Below are positions 41,300 through 50,167 of a stretch of DNA of 64,000 nucleotides, piece by piece. The stretch is from G963662605 sp963662605 (GTDB lineage Bacteria; Bacteroidota; Ignavibacteria; Ignavibacteriales; Ignavibacteriaceae), in the NCBI GenBank assembly GCA_963662605.1, contig OY759785.1:3410001-3474000 (forward strand). The letters are read 5' to 3'. Under the pieces are notes generated by a model. The model saw only the letters and a program-made list of their open reading frames with translations, did no database searches and was not told the DNA's origin. Every line of letters starts with the position of its first letter. Positions within the stretch are counted from its first letter, which is position 1. The position numbers were made by a program, and so were the translations under genes.

Positions 41300-42942
41300 T
41301 TCAACAGCACCATCTTTTTTGACTGCCTGCTATTATTATATTCAACCTGATAAAAATATACACCGCCTGATAAAGCCGAAGCATCGAAATAGAGGCGGTG
41401 CTCACCGGAGATTTGAATTTCATCACAAACCAAAGATACTTCACTGCCCAAAGTGTTATAAACACGTATCCGCACACGTCCTTGCTGCGGCAGAAAATAT
41501 GAAATTGTTGTTCCGGGATTGCAAGGATTAGGATAATTATTATATAGTACAAATTTCGAAATTTGCGCCCGGTTAGTAGAGGAATAATCAATGTCTGTTG
41601 TCATAACCGGAATTATACCGTTTATATAGTGTTCGAGATTTGTATATCCATCAGCGCACAATAAAGATGCATCACTGTTACTTTTTGGATTCAAACCGTA
41701 ATCCGACTCCCATGTGTCGGGCATGCCGTCCTTGTCAGTATCCCATGTAACTTCACGGGATAATACCGGCAAATTTTCCCATCCGCCGACATCCGACTGT
41801 AAATTGATGATGCCGCCGGTTTCGTTTTGAACATCCGCTATAACTCTGGCATCTGCTGAATCCCTGTTCCACCAAAAAGCACCGCCATACCGTAATATAT
41901 TGTTGTATGCCGAGTCGGCTGATTCGGTTTTGATGTCCGGTAAAGTATAGGAAGTATTCATCGGTTTATAGTCGCCCTCGAACATAGCCCAGCCTATATC
42001 GGTTCCGTTAAGCACCTTATCACGGTTTCCGTCAATTTTATTCCCGTTTTGGAAAATATGCGTTCCAGAAGCGATTCCGTTAAATGCGAGAGTACATTTA
42101 CTTGCTTTCGTTGAAGAACCGGCAATAAGATAGTTGCCCATGTAATTCATATTTACAAAGTGCAGCGAGTCATCCGAACTGTATCCGGCTTTATCACCCC
42201 AATCATAAATAACATTGTTTCGGAAATCAAAATTTAAAGCAATGTTCTCAGCGCTGACGGTCGGCTTTGGATTTCTGGTTCTATTATGAGAATACAAATT
42301 GTGATGTGAAGAAATCATTCCGCCATCCATTGAGGTGGAAAGTAATGATCCCATCGAGTGGTCAAGCAAGACGCCGTTTTCATAATGATACGAAATATTC
42401 AAGCCTTCATAAATCAAATTCCATTGCAGTGTGATATTGTTATTTGCATTCTCTGCCGTGCTCATAACTTCATCCGATGACCATGAAGCGCTGCAATGAT
42501 CAATAATGATATTGGTGCCCGAAATATTCAGAGCATCTCCATCGCCGCCGGACTGGCTGGGACGGAAGCGTACATGTCTTACTACAATATCATTCCCCGA
42601 TACAACCACACGGCCGTCCTTAAGGCAGATCCCTTTACCGGGTGCAGTTTGCCCTGCAATAGTAAGATATGGTTTCGTAATTTTAAGTATGGAGGAAAGT
42701 GATATGTTGCCTGAAACATCAAAAATTATTGTTCTGCCTTTATCAGGAGCGGTTTCAACTCCTTCACGAAGTGAACCGCTGCCCGAATTATTTAAATTTG
42801 TAACATGATATACATCTCCATAACGCCCGCCGATAGTGTACATCCCCGCGCCTTCCGCTCCCGGAAATGCCCGCTGCTGCGCGAGCAGACTTTGCATGCA
42901 AATGAGAAAACAAAACGCAAATATGTTTAGAAATCGTGTCAT
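41296..42942 (-). CDS. Secreted PL1-like pectate lyase with T9SS tail
   Basis: A 548-aa protein with a signal peptide (MTRFLNIFAFCFLICMQSLL) and a parallel beta-helix. It has the hallmark N-terminus AFPGAEGAGMYTIGGR of pectate trisaccharide-lyase-like proteins, IIIDHCSASWSSDE (about 160) and the catalytic-type Arg in HNRTRNPKP (about 230). A Ca-binding-like loop DTDKDGMPDTWESDYGLNP lies at about 403. The T9SS tail is atypical (NYPNPCNPGTTI, from about 468). I use the ATG at 42942, since the longer frame would start with TTG. It cleaves polygalacturonate by beta-elimination and is coupled to the GH105 gene. Confidence 0.88.
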   Translation of the reverse strand: MTRFLNIFAFCFLICMQSLLAQQRAFPGAEGAGMYTIGGRYGDVYHVTNLNNSGSGSLREGVETAPDKGRTIIFDVSGNISLSSILKITKPYLTIAGQTAPGKGICLKDGRVVVSGNDIVVRHVRFRPSQSGGDGDALNISGTNIIIDHCSASWSSDEVMSTAENANNNITLQWNLIYEGLNISYHYENGVLLDHSMGSLLSTSMDGGMISSHHNLYSHNRTRNPKPTVSAENIALNFDFRNNVIYDWGDKAGYSSDDSLHFVNMNYMGNYLIAGSSTKASKCTLAFNGIASGTHIFQNGNKIDGNRDKVLNGTDIGWAMFEGDYKPMNTSYTLPDIKTESADSAYNNILRYGGAFWWNRDSADARVIADVQNETGGIINLQSDVGGWENLPVLSREVTWDTDKDGMPDTWESDYGLNPKSNSDASLLCADGYTNLEHYINGIIPVMTTDIDYSSTNRAQISKFVLYNNYPNPCNPGTTISYFLPQQGRVRIRVYNTLGSEVSLVCDEIQISGEHRLYFDASALSGGVYFYQVEYNNSRQSKKMVLLK

Positions 42943-42965
42943 GTTATGATGTATACCCAATCAAA

Positions 42966-44468
42966 TTACTTAAGAAGAAGCATTTTTTTAGTTTCGACAT
43001 TACTGCCTGCTTTCAACATATAGAAATACAATCCGCTCGGCAACCCTGCTGCATTAAACGAGCAGTTATATGAGCCGGCTGATTGAATTCCATTTACCAA
43101 CTCAGCAACCTCCTCACCCAGAACATCAAACACTTTCAACTCAACGTTTCCGCTAACGGGAACTTGGTACCGAATCATCGTTGAGGGATTGAACGGGTTT
43201 GGGTAATTCTGGCCTAAAGCAAATTCCTTCGCATGTGAAAGATCATTTGCTATACCGGTGGTTCCGGAGTATTCGTAAGCGCCCATATCCGGAGCAGTGC
43301 CTGCAAACGGTATTCCGACATCGGTGCCTTTGTCAATTGCCTGACTGCCTTTGGCGAGGTGTAAAAATTTCAGTTTCGGCAAGCTGTAGTCTGCATTACG
43401 GGGACCCGTAACACCAGCGGTATCGAGACTCTCAAAGTCGGCATCTGTGAGTGTTAATGTCTGCCAGCTGTTCGTCACCTGTTCCGTTGAAGTATATAAT
43501 GAAACACCTTTGCCACCGTATGAAATACAGTTTTTCAAGACATGATGCAATATAGTTCCTGCTGTTGCAGCCTCATAAAATGAAAACGTATTTTGCGAAT
43601 TGCGATAACTGGAGCAATTTATCATAGTCTGTCCCGCAGTCGAATGATTTTGAGCAAATCCACTCAAAACATTATCAAATGCAATGCAGTTTGTCAATTT
43701 ATGCTCAGCTGTTGTGCCTGCGCCGCCGAGTTTATAACCGTCGCCATCACCGGCCCATGAACCATCACCCCACAAGTTTACGCCATTCCAGAATGCCCAG
43801 CAGCTATCAAGAGTCAAACCGCCTGTGCTGTTGCTGTAAAAATCCCAGCCGTCATCTGCATTATACCATGAACGGCATCCTCTGAACACGTTACCCAATC
43901 CGGTTCCGGTTTTAGCCGCAAAGCCATCGGCATTTTCTCCGTGTGTAGAAGCATCATAGTTTCTGTAGGAATCACAGTTGAGGAATAAATTATCGTGGGC
44001 ATTTGTTCCCGTTAATTTCATTCCTTCCAGGCCATTATCATGTGCGCTGCATCCTTCAATGATATTATATCCGCTGCTTGAAATGCAAATGCCGTTACTT
44101 CCTGCATTGCATTCTTCAATACCTTTAAAGTGCCAATAGTTTTTACTGAGGTAAATTCCGCGGTCATTAAGACCGGTAAAATCGAATATTGGTTTTTCAC
44201 CGGGGTATGCCCACATCTTATTGAGATTTCCGGCAACTCCGTTTTTGCTGGTTTTCAATTGCGTGCTTAGTTTATACGTACCGCCGCGGATCCAGATCAT
44301 CGCACCGGAACCATCTGACGATAATTTCGCCATAGCAGCCTGAGGTGTAGCTAACGGCGCATCAATTGTCCCGGCATTTGAATCGCTGCCTGTGGGAGAC
44401 ACATAAAATGTCTGACCGAACAAGAAACTTGAAAGAAATAAAACAACAAGAAACGAGAATTTGTACAT
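42966..44468 (-). CDS. Secreted PL9 pectate lyase with T9SS tail (compact form)
   Basis: A 500-aa protein with a signal peptide (MYKFSFLVVLFLSSFLFGQ) directly followed by a PL9 beta-helix (about 20-400). Residues equivalent to the calcium site of PL9 lyases are present: Asp in ENADGF and the cluster DDGWD (about 207-211), spaced 24 residues as in the characterised enzyme, with the presumed catalytic Lys in GDGYKLGG (about 247). The T9SS tail starts at about 418. It lacks the long N-terminal Ig-like region of its larger paralogues. The ATG at 44468 is preferred over an in-frame TTG at 44474. The upstream CBM-PL9 stop is 9 nt away. Confidence 0.9.
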   Translation of the reverse strand: MYKFSFLVVLFLSSFLFGQTFYVSPTGSDSNAGTIDAPLATPQAAMAKLSSDGSGAMIWIRGGTYKLSTQLKTSKNGVAGNLNKMWAYPGEKPIFDFTGLNDRGIYLSKNYWHFKGIEECNAGSNGICISSSGYNIIEGCSAHDNGLEGMKLTGTNAHDNLFLNCDSYRNYDASTHGENADGFAAKTGTGLGNVFRGCRSWYNADDGWDFYSNSTGGLTLDSCWAFWNGVNLWGDGSWAGDGDGYKLGGAGTTAEHKLTNCIAFDNVLSGFAQNHSTAGQTMINCSSYRNSQNTFSFYEAATAGTILHHVLKNCISYGGKGVSLYTSTEQVTNSWQTLTLTDADFESLDTAGVTGPRNADYSLPKLKFLHLAKGSQAIDKGTDVGIPFAGTAPDMGAYEYSGTTGIANDLSHAKEFALGQNYPNPFNPSTMIRYQVPVSGNVELKVFDVLGEEVAELVNGIQSAGSYNCSFNAAGLPSGLYFYMLKAGSNVETKKMLLLK

Positions 44469-44477
44469 AGTCAATCC

Positions 44478-46715
44478 TTACTTCATTAAGATCATTTTGC
44501 TTATCGCGTGCTGGTTGCCGCTGTGAACCACACTGAAATAAATTCCACTGGCCAGCTTGCCCGCGTTAAAGGTTACCGTGTATTTGCTGTTCGGATTAGC
44601 TTCATTGTTAAATAATTCTGCTACTTCGCGTCCAACCATATCATAAATCTTTAAAGTTGCATAACCCTTTTGCGCTACGGTAAAGGTAATGGTGGTAGCT
44701 GGGTTAAACGGATTCGGATAATTTTGCACTATCGTCATTGCTTTCGGCATCAGGTTCTGCTGTATCTCAACACCGGATATTCCCGAATTAGGAATATAGA
44801 AAATCGAATCAGGAACAGTAGGTACAGCCTGAGCATATTCATACGCTCCAAGGTCTGGAGCCGTTCCTAAAAACGGAATCCCGGCATCAATACCTTTATC
44901 TATAAGTTTGCTGCCGGAAACCAATTTCGCAAATCTTGCAGGGAGCGCTCCGTCTTCCTGACGCGGTTCAATCGCCGCGGATTCGGCAACCGTTACGAAC
45001 ATGGTGGTATCTGTTGTAATTCCCAGAGTCCATGTACAGTTCGTGCAAATAGATGATGAAGAAATGTCCTTAGGAGCAGGACGGTCGGCACCCCAGTCGG
45101 CGCAGTTTGTCATAATATTTGCCGCTGTCTGCTGCATATTATAGCTTCTGCCGCAATGTATAGCCGTGCAGTTTAACAAAGTTATCGGAGCAGTATTATC
45201 GTTATAGGCGAATCCGCCTAAAGCACCCCAGTTGCAATTCAGCGCGACACAGCGACGAACTGTCATAGGAGAATAGGTACCGTTACCGCCAAGTTTAAAT
45301 CCGTTACCGTCGCCATTGAAGGAACTGAATCCCCATAACGAAGGATCACCGTTATGCCAAGCCCAGCAGTTCTCAAATTGCACTTCGTATTCTGTCTGAT
45401 AACAATCCCATCCGTCATCGCAATTATTCCATGAACGGCAGCCATAGAAAAAGTTTCCTTTCCCGGCGTATAGCTTGCATGCAAATCCATCTGCATTTTC
45501 ATAATCAGTTGCGGGATCCGCGTTCATGTATGAATCGCAATTAATTACTACGTTATATGCCGCCCAGTGGTCAGGATTCGGATTCGTAGAGAATGTATCT
45601 TTGTTCAAGCCGATCTGAATTCCGCCATCTCCGTTATGATGAAAAATGCACTGGTCAAAAGTTGTATGATCGCCTTCGCACTTAACGCCATTATCCGGTG
45701 CGTAGCAAATTTCTAATCCCTTGACATACCAATACGCGGCTGTTGTGTCTACCTTAATAGCACGGGCGCTGCCTCGCTCGGTTTCGTTTGCCGGTGTCCA
45801 TTTGGAATAATTCAACACAGGCTTTTCATTCTGATACGCCATAAGAATAAATCTTTGCGAGGGAGTTCCTTTTGCGGCGAGGTGTACAGTCGCAGTATAG
45901 TAGTATGTCCCGCCGCGCAAAAAAATCGTATCACCGGGACTGACAAGCTCTACAGCTTTGGCAAGCGAATAATAAGGCTTTGATGAAGAACCGTCGCCGG
46001 TATTATCATCACCGTCCGGCGAGCAATATTTCGTTCCACCTACGACAGAGAAGAACGTCGCTGTGACGGATTTATCTTTGGACATGGTAACGGTCAACGG
46101 ATTATCGGCTGAGGCTGTATCGCCCGACCAGCCGGTAAATGTAGAATTCGCATCAGGGACAGCAGTTAATTTTACCGCGGCTCCAAATGAATAATAGGGG
46201 CCTACGGGATCAACGGTGACGCTGCCATGCCCGCTGACAGCAGTCGTAAGTTTAAATTGAAAACTTCCATCCGCGGCTCCGACTTCCATTCTATCAAGAT
46301 TAGCCAATCCGCCTGAAGTAAGCGATGTTAAACGGATTGTGTTTGCTCCGGCTTTTAAATGAACGATTGTTGTTACAGGCGTCCAGGTAGTCCAAGCCCC
46401 AGTTGATGGGAAATCCAATGAACTTACGACAACGCTCCCGTTTACCGTAACAGATGCAGTGCGGTTATCTGTTTTGTTGTGCGCGTAGACAAATATCAGC
46501 GTATCATCCGCTTCATTTGCAACGCCGACTTCAAATTCTACATACTCGCCCGTTGCATTGGCAGTATTCAAATATCCCGTTCCGGTGTACCCTGCATACT
46601 CTACATCTACTGTACCGGAAGAGCGTTTTCCGTTTTCCGCTTGAAGAACAAGCCTCTCCGCCCATACTTGTGTGCATAGCAAGGCAATTGTCATAATTAA
46701 TAAGAATTTTCTCAT
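44478..46715 (-). CDS. Secreted CBM-PL9 pectate lyase with T9SS tail
   Basis: A 745-aa protein with a signal peptide (1-20). A CBM6/35-like carbohydrate-binding module (about 22-150: LVLQAENGKRSSG ... NTIRLTSL) is followed by a divergent beta-repeat (about 155-225: TFTGWSGDTASADNPLTVTM) and a PL9 beta-helix (about 229-640) with ENADGFACK, DDGWD (about 436) and GNGFKLGG. The T9SS tail (NYPNPFNPATTI, Ala for Ser) starts at about 659. Its PL9 domain and tail are very close to those of the 50168-53371 gene. It binds pectin and cleaves polygalacturonate. It is followed closely by the compact PL9 gene. Confidence 0.92.
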   Translation of the reverse strand: MRKFLLIMTIALLCTQVWAERLVLQAENGKRSSGTVDVEYAGYTGTGYLNTANATGEYVEFEVGVANEADDTLIFVYAHNKTDNRTASVTVNGSVVVSSLDFPSTGAWTTWTPVTTIVHLKAGANTIRLTSLTSGGLANLDRMEVGAADGSFQFKLTTAVSGHGSVTVDPVGPYYSFGAAVKLTAVPDANSTFTGWSGDTASADNPLTVTMSKDKSVTATFFSVVGGTKYCSPDGDDNTGDGSSSKPYYSLAKAVELVSPGDTIFLRGGTYYYTATVHLAAKGTPSQRFILMAYQNEKPVLNYSKWTPANETERGSARAIKVDTTAAYWYVKGLEICYAPDNGVKCEGDHTTFDQCIFHHNGDGGIQIGLNKDTFSTNPNPDHWAAYNVVINCDSYMNADPATDYENADGFACKLYAGKGNFFYGCRSWNNCDDGWDCYQTEYEVQFENCWAWHNGDPSLWGFSSFNGDGNGFKLGGNGTYSPMTVRRCVALNCNWGALGGFAYNDNTAPITLLNCTAIHCGRSYNMQQTAANIMTNCADWGADRPAPKDISSSSICTNCTWTLGITTDTTMFVTVAESAAIEPRQEDGALPARFAKLVSGSKLIDKGIDAGIPFLGTAPDLGAYEYAQAVPTVPDSIFYIPNSGISGVEIQQNLMPKAMTIVQNYPNPFNPATTITFTVAQKGYATLKIYDMVGREVAELFNNEANPNSKYTVTFNAGKLASGIYFSVVHSGNQHAISKMILMK

Positions 46716-46757
46716 CTCTCGTGTACCTTAATAAATATTTTTAATCAAACGTTCATC

Positions 46758-49700
46758 TCATTTAAGAAGCATCATTTTTTTCGTGAGGGTATTACCGCCC
46801 GCTTTTAATGAATAGACATATAGTCCGCTCGGCAAATGTGAGGCGTTGAATGTACATTCATAAGTTCCGGCTGCTCGTACTGCATTGACTAATGTTGCAA
46901 CCTCTTTACCAAGAACATCATATACTTTTAATACGACCATACCATTTGCCGGGACCTGGTATTTGATCACCGTTGACGGATTAAACGGATTGGGGTAGTT
47001 TTGTTGTAAATCATATTTTACCGGAATAACTGTTACTTCTTCAACACCGACAGTACCGGCAACGGTAAACTGCCATACGCTACCTTTGACAACACCTTCA
47101 CTGTTGACCGCATCCACGCGCCAATAATACGTTCTGCCCGACTTAAGTGTACCAGGTGAAAAGCTGGTGCCCGATTGATTACCGACAAACTCCGGATCAG
47201 AGGTAAGACCGAAGTATACATTATATGACGTGGCACCACATGCGCCAATCCATTTGAGTTCCGGTGCCGCCTTAACATCATATTGTTTTAAAAATGGCTG
47301 GGGTAATGAAGCGTACTGTAAAACCGGAGGCATCTCATTTTCAGGATCCCATGCGCCGCTGAATACCCAGGCTGCATTAATATCGGTATGCGATGGTGAA
47401 CCGGTATAGCTTGACAATGTATTTGTTGCGAACCAGGAAGCATCACCTGTAGTTCCGACACGGTGGCAATTCCAGAAGTATGTTGGAGAACTGACGCCAA
47501 GGCTGCCGACACTATCAGACATTTCCGTATCTAAATAGAAAAACATCGAATAAGAACCCTGTGCATTTTGCAATTTAATTGATTTGTTTTTCGTGCTGTG
47601 TACTGATCCGTTTTGTACTACGAATTTTTGTCCGAGGTCTGCTACTCCTTCGTGCCAAATCGGACTACTATCCCTTGACTCAGTAAACCCGCAATTAATC
47701 ATGTAAGCCCAACCACGCGGACATACGGCGTCAATACCGCCTCTGAAATCACAGTCAGCCACATAGTATCTGCCGTTTGCTTTGCCCCATGGTGAAAACG
47801 TATCGCTCCAGTTGGCGTACATATTACAGTTTACAAACCATAACTTCGTACTGCCGGGTTCACTGCGGAATACTTCAGTATATTCCTGTGAAGAAGAAGC
47901 ATTAGTATTAATAATTGTCATGTTAGCAAGAATAACCATCGAATCATTCGCCGCTACGTTAATAACGCCGCAGCCTGTATTTGTTCCGTATTGGGCATAC
48001 CATGCAGAACGTGGAAAGTCAACTTCAATTCTTGTACTGTCGCGATTTTCACCTACAATTGCCACATACGCTTTGCTTATTGCAACATGAGCGTTGTACG
48101 ATCCTTTCTTAACAAAAATTGCGACCCACTTAGTGTTATTTACCGGTACCGCATCAACAGCTGCCTGAATTGTGGTAAAATCACCGGAGCCATCAGCTGC
48201 TACGATATAATCATAATGTGCTTGGAATGGCAATTCCGTAACACCTTTGCCTGATACAGCAACTGTCAGAGGATCAGCACCGCCGCCTGATTGAGTAATG
48301 CTGCCGCTATAAGCAATTGCCTCAGTCGGTTTGAAACGCACGTAAACCGGAACGGCACTGATAGTACTGCCGGTATATGTTACTGTGGCTATTGAATCGT
48401 ACCCGCTGCCGCTGGTTGTAGAAATTTCAAATCCTGCAGGAGCCGAAATTTTAATAGTTCCTTCCGCCGGTGACAAGTATGTTCCTGAAAGCGCGAAGGA
48501 CTTTTCAGCAGAAATAGTGTTGAATAAAATATTTCCGAAAACAAGTAATGCCGTATTTGAAGATAAAACCGGGACCTGAAGTGTCATTTTGCTTCCCGTT
48601 CCCGCGCCTGCCGTCAAATAATTCTGTGAATTGTTCGTTCCTTCGTTGTATTCAAAGCAGCTGAAGTAATACGTCTTACCGGAAATCAGTCCCGTAACGG
48701 TTACCGACGACTCAGTTCCTGCGGAAACAACTTTATTGCCGCTGCCTTTGTCGGTCGCAGCAGTATAATTATTGTTTGCTGTCTCGGATACGGCATCAGA
48801 CGGAATGTAGCTTACGGCATTATCCGCGCAAGCAACAAGAATTCTTTTTGTTCCGTTTCCACCTGCCATGTTTACGACAATTGACTTACCGGTTGTTTCA
48901 CCGAATGAAATAACCGATTGTGCTGACGGTTCAGCGGCAAGAATTGTACCGTTAACCGTCACGGTTTTAGCAATTGCACCCGTACTATGATTTGAAATTG
49001 ACGATGAAACCGTTCCAATTGCATCTGCTGAAACAAGCTTAACATAAACTGTTGTAGATGCAACAACTCCGCCGCTCGGTGCTAATACGAGTGAGTCTGC
49101 AAAGGTCACATTATCCGTACTAACCTTAAACGGAGATGGAGGAGTTACAATAACATTATCAGTCAAGCGAAGTCCGGAAACCGTATAACTTTGTGCAGAG
49201 GAAGAAGTGCCTGCTATTACCGTCCCGAAACTGCTCAATGAGTTTGCGGAAACTGCAACTGCCGGTGTGTTGGCTGTCGTAACGGCACCGCTGAAAGCAA
49301 CGTTTTTAACATATGCTTTTCTGCTTGATGAAGTACCGGTCGCGGCCGCGTAAACGTACATGCGAATAACGTATGTGTGTCCGTTTTCAAAAGAAGCACT
49401 CAGAGTACTGAAGGTTACCGTTGAACTGCCGCCGCTGGTTGCGGTTTGAGGTGTGCCCATTGCCGTCCAAGCACCGGCACCATCAACTTGATACGCGAGA
49501 GAAAACATTTGACTTCCACTGCTTCCCGAAATTTTAACTGGGAATGTCAATCCCGTTACCGTTAAGTTACTTGCGGCATCCGGAGATATGGGAAAATCAA
49601 GACACATGCCGTCAGTAGCGGCAGTTGGCCAGTTGGTTGTATACGAGCATGCAAATCCGTCTGTGTTGTGAGTCCCCGTACTGAATGTGCTTCCGGGAAC

Positions 49701-49853
49701 CATAGCGGATGCCACAACACTTGCAGCTTGAGCTCCGGATACCGCCACGGTTTTATCGGAAGTTAATGCCCATGTCGCAGTGTATTGTGCAAATGTGTTG
49801 GTCGCAAAAAGAACCATGCAAACAAAAAACACTACTGATACAATTTTTTTCAT
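46758..49853 (-). CDS. Divergent CE8 pectin methylesterase with long N-terminal region and T9SS tail
   Basis: A 1031-aa protein with a signal peptide (1-22). The roughly 520-aa N-terminal region (YTATWALTSDKTVAVSGAQ, Ig-like FGTVIAGTSSSAQSY, FN3-like, Ig-like) is nearly the same as in the next gene. The CE8 domain is about 542-840 (DYIVAADGSGDFTTIQAAVDAVP). The usual QDT motif reads WSDT (about 684) and the usual VDFIFG reads IDAVCPRG (about 707), so both catalytic Asp remain, while GRPW cannot be found. An FN3 domain (about 845-930) and a T9SS tail (from about 949) follow. It probably demethylates pectin, but the oxyanion-hole Gln is missing, so activity needs testing. Confidence 0.82.
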   Translation of the reverse strand: MKKIVSVVFFVCMVLFATNTFAQYTATWALTSDKTVAVSGAQAASVVASAMVPGSTFSTGTHNTDGFACSYTTNWPTAATDGMCLDFPISPDAASNLTVTGLTFPVKISGSSGSQMFSLAYQVDGAGAWTAMGTPQTATSGGSSTVTFSTLSASFENGHTYVIRMYVYAAATGTSSSRKAYVKNVAFSGAVTTANTPAVAVSANSLSSFGTVIAGTSSSAQSYTVSGLRLTDNVIVTPPSPFKVSTDNVTFADSLVLAPSGGVVASTTVYVKLVSADAIGTVSSSISNHSTGAIAKTVTVNGTILAAEPSAQSVISFGETTGKSIVVNMAGGNGTKRILVACADNAVSYIPSDAVSETANNNYTAATDKGSGNKVVSAGTESSVTVTGLISGKTYYFSCFEYNEGTNNSQNYLTAGAGTGSKMTLQVPVLSSNTALLVFGNILFNTISAEKSFALSGTYLSPAEGTIKISAPAGFEISTTSGSGYDSIATVTYTGSTISAVPVYVRFKPTEAIAYSGSITQSGGGADPLTVAVSGKGVTELPFQAHYDYIVAADGSGDFTTIQAAVDAVPVNNTKWVAIFVKKGSYNAHVAISKAYVAIVGENRDSTRIEVDFPRSAWYAQYGTNTGCGVINVAANDSMVILANMTIINTNASSSQEYTEVFRSEPGSTKLWFVNCNMYANWSDTFSPWGKANGRYYVADCDFRGGIDAVCPRGWAYMINCGFTESRDSSPIWHEGVADLGQKFVVQNGSVHSTKNKSIKLQNAQGSYSMFFYLDTEMSDSVGSLGVSSPTYFWNCHRVGTTGDASWFATNTLSSYTGSPSHTDINAAWVFSGAWDPENEMPPVLQYASLPQPFLKQYDVKAAPELKWIGACGATSYNVYFGLTSDPEFVGNQSGTSFSPGTLKSGRTYYWRVDAVNSEGVVKGSVWQFTVAGTVGVEEVTVIPVKYDLQQNYPNPFNPSTVIKYQVPANGMVVLKVYDVLGKEVATLVNAVRAAGTYECTFNASHLPSGLYVYSLKAGGNTLTKKMMLLK

Positions 49854-50167
49854 GGAAATATCCTTATTAATTTTCTAAAAATCTTTTGGAGCCGGCAATC
49901 GCAATGTCTTCATCTACTGTTGGACTGTCTGGCAGAACAAATAACTAAAATTTATTGCTTGATTTTACTAACCCTGAACTCATACCTCACAGGCTCGGCA
50001 ACCGCCCTCGCCTGCTGCATTATTTGAATACCTCAAATTTCAGGCTCTCCCCTCTCTTGGTAAGAGAAGGAACGGGGGTGAGTTCATTTCTTTAAGAATG
50101 AATAACTTTAACTGCATTCTTAATGACTGATAAAATAGACTCAATAAAACTTATCTCAACGCTTATA
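49854..50167. other. Intergenic stretch between CE8 and PL9 genes
   Basis: No gene or clear terminator was seen. It contains a hairpin-prone CTCTCCCCTCTCTTGG/AGAGAAGG...GGGGGTGAG segment near 50046-50092, of the type found as an interspersed repeat in many genomes. With 314 bp it is the largest gap within the locus other than those at 59820 and 61525. A promoter for the CE8 gene could lie here but no TAnnTTTG box was recognised. Confidence 0.4.
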
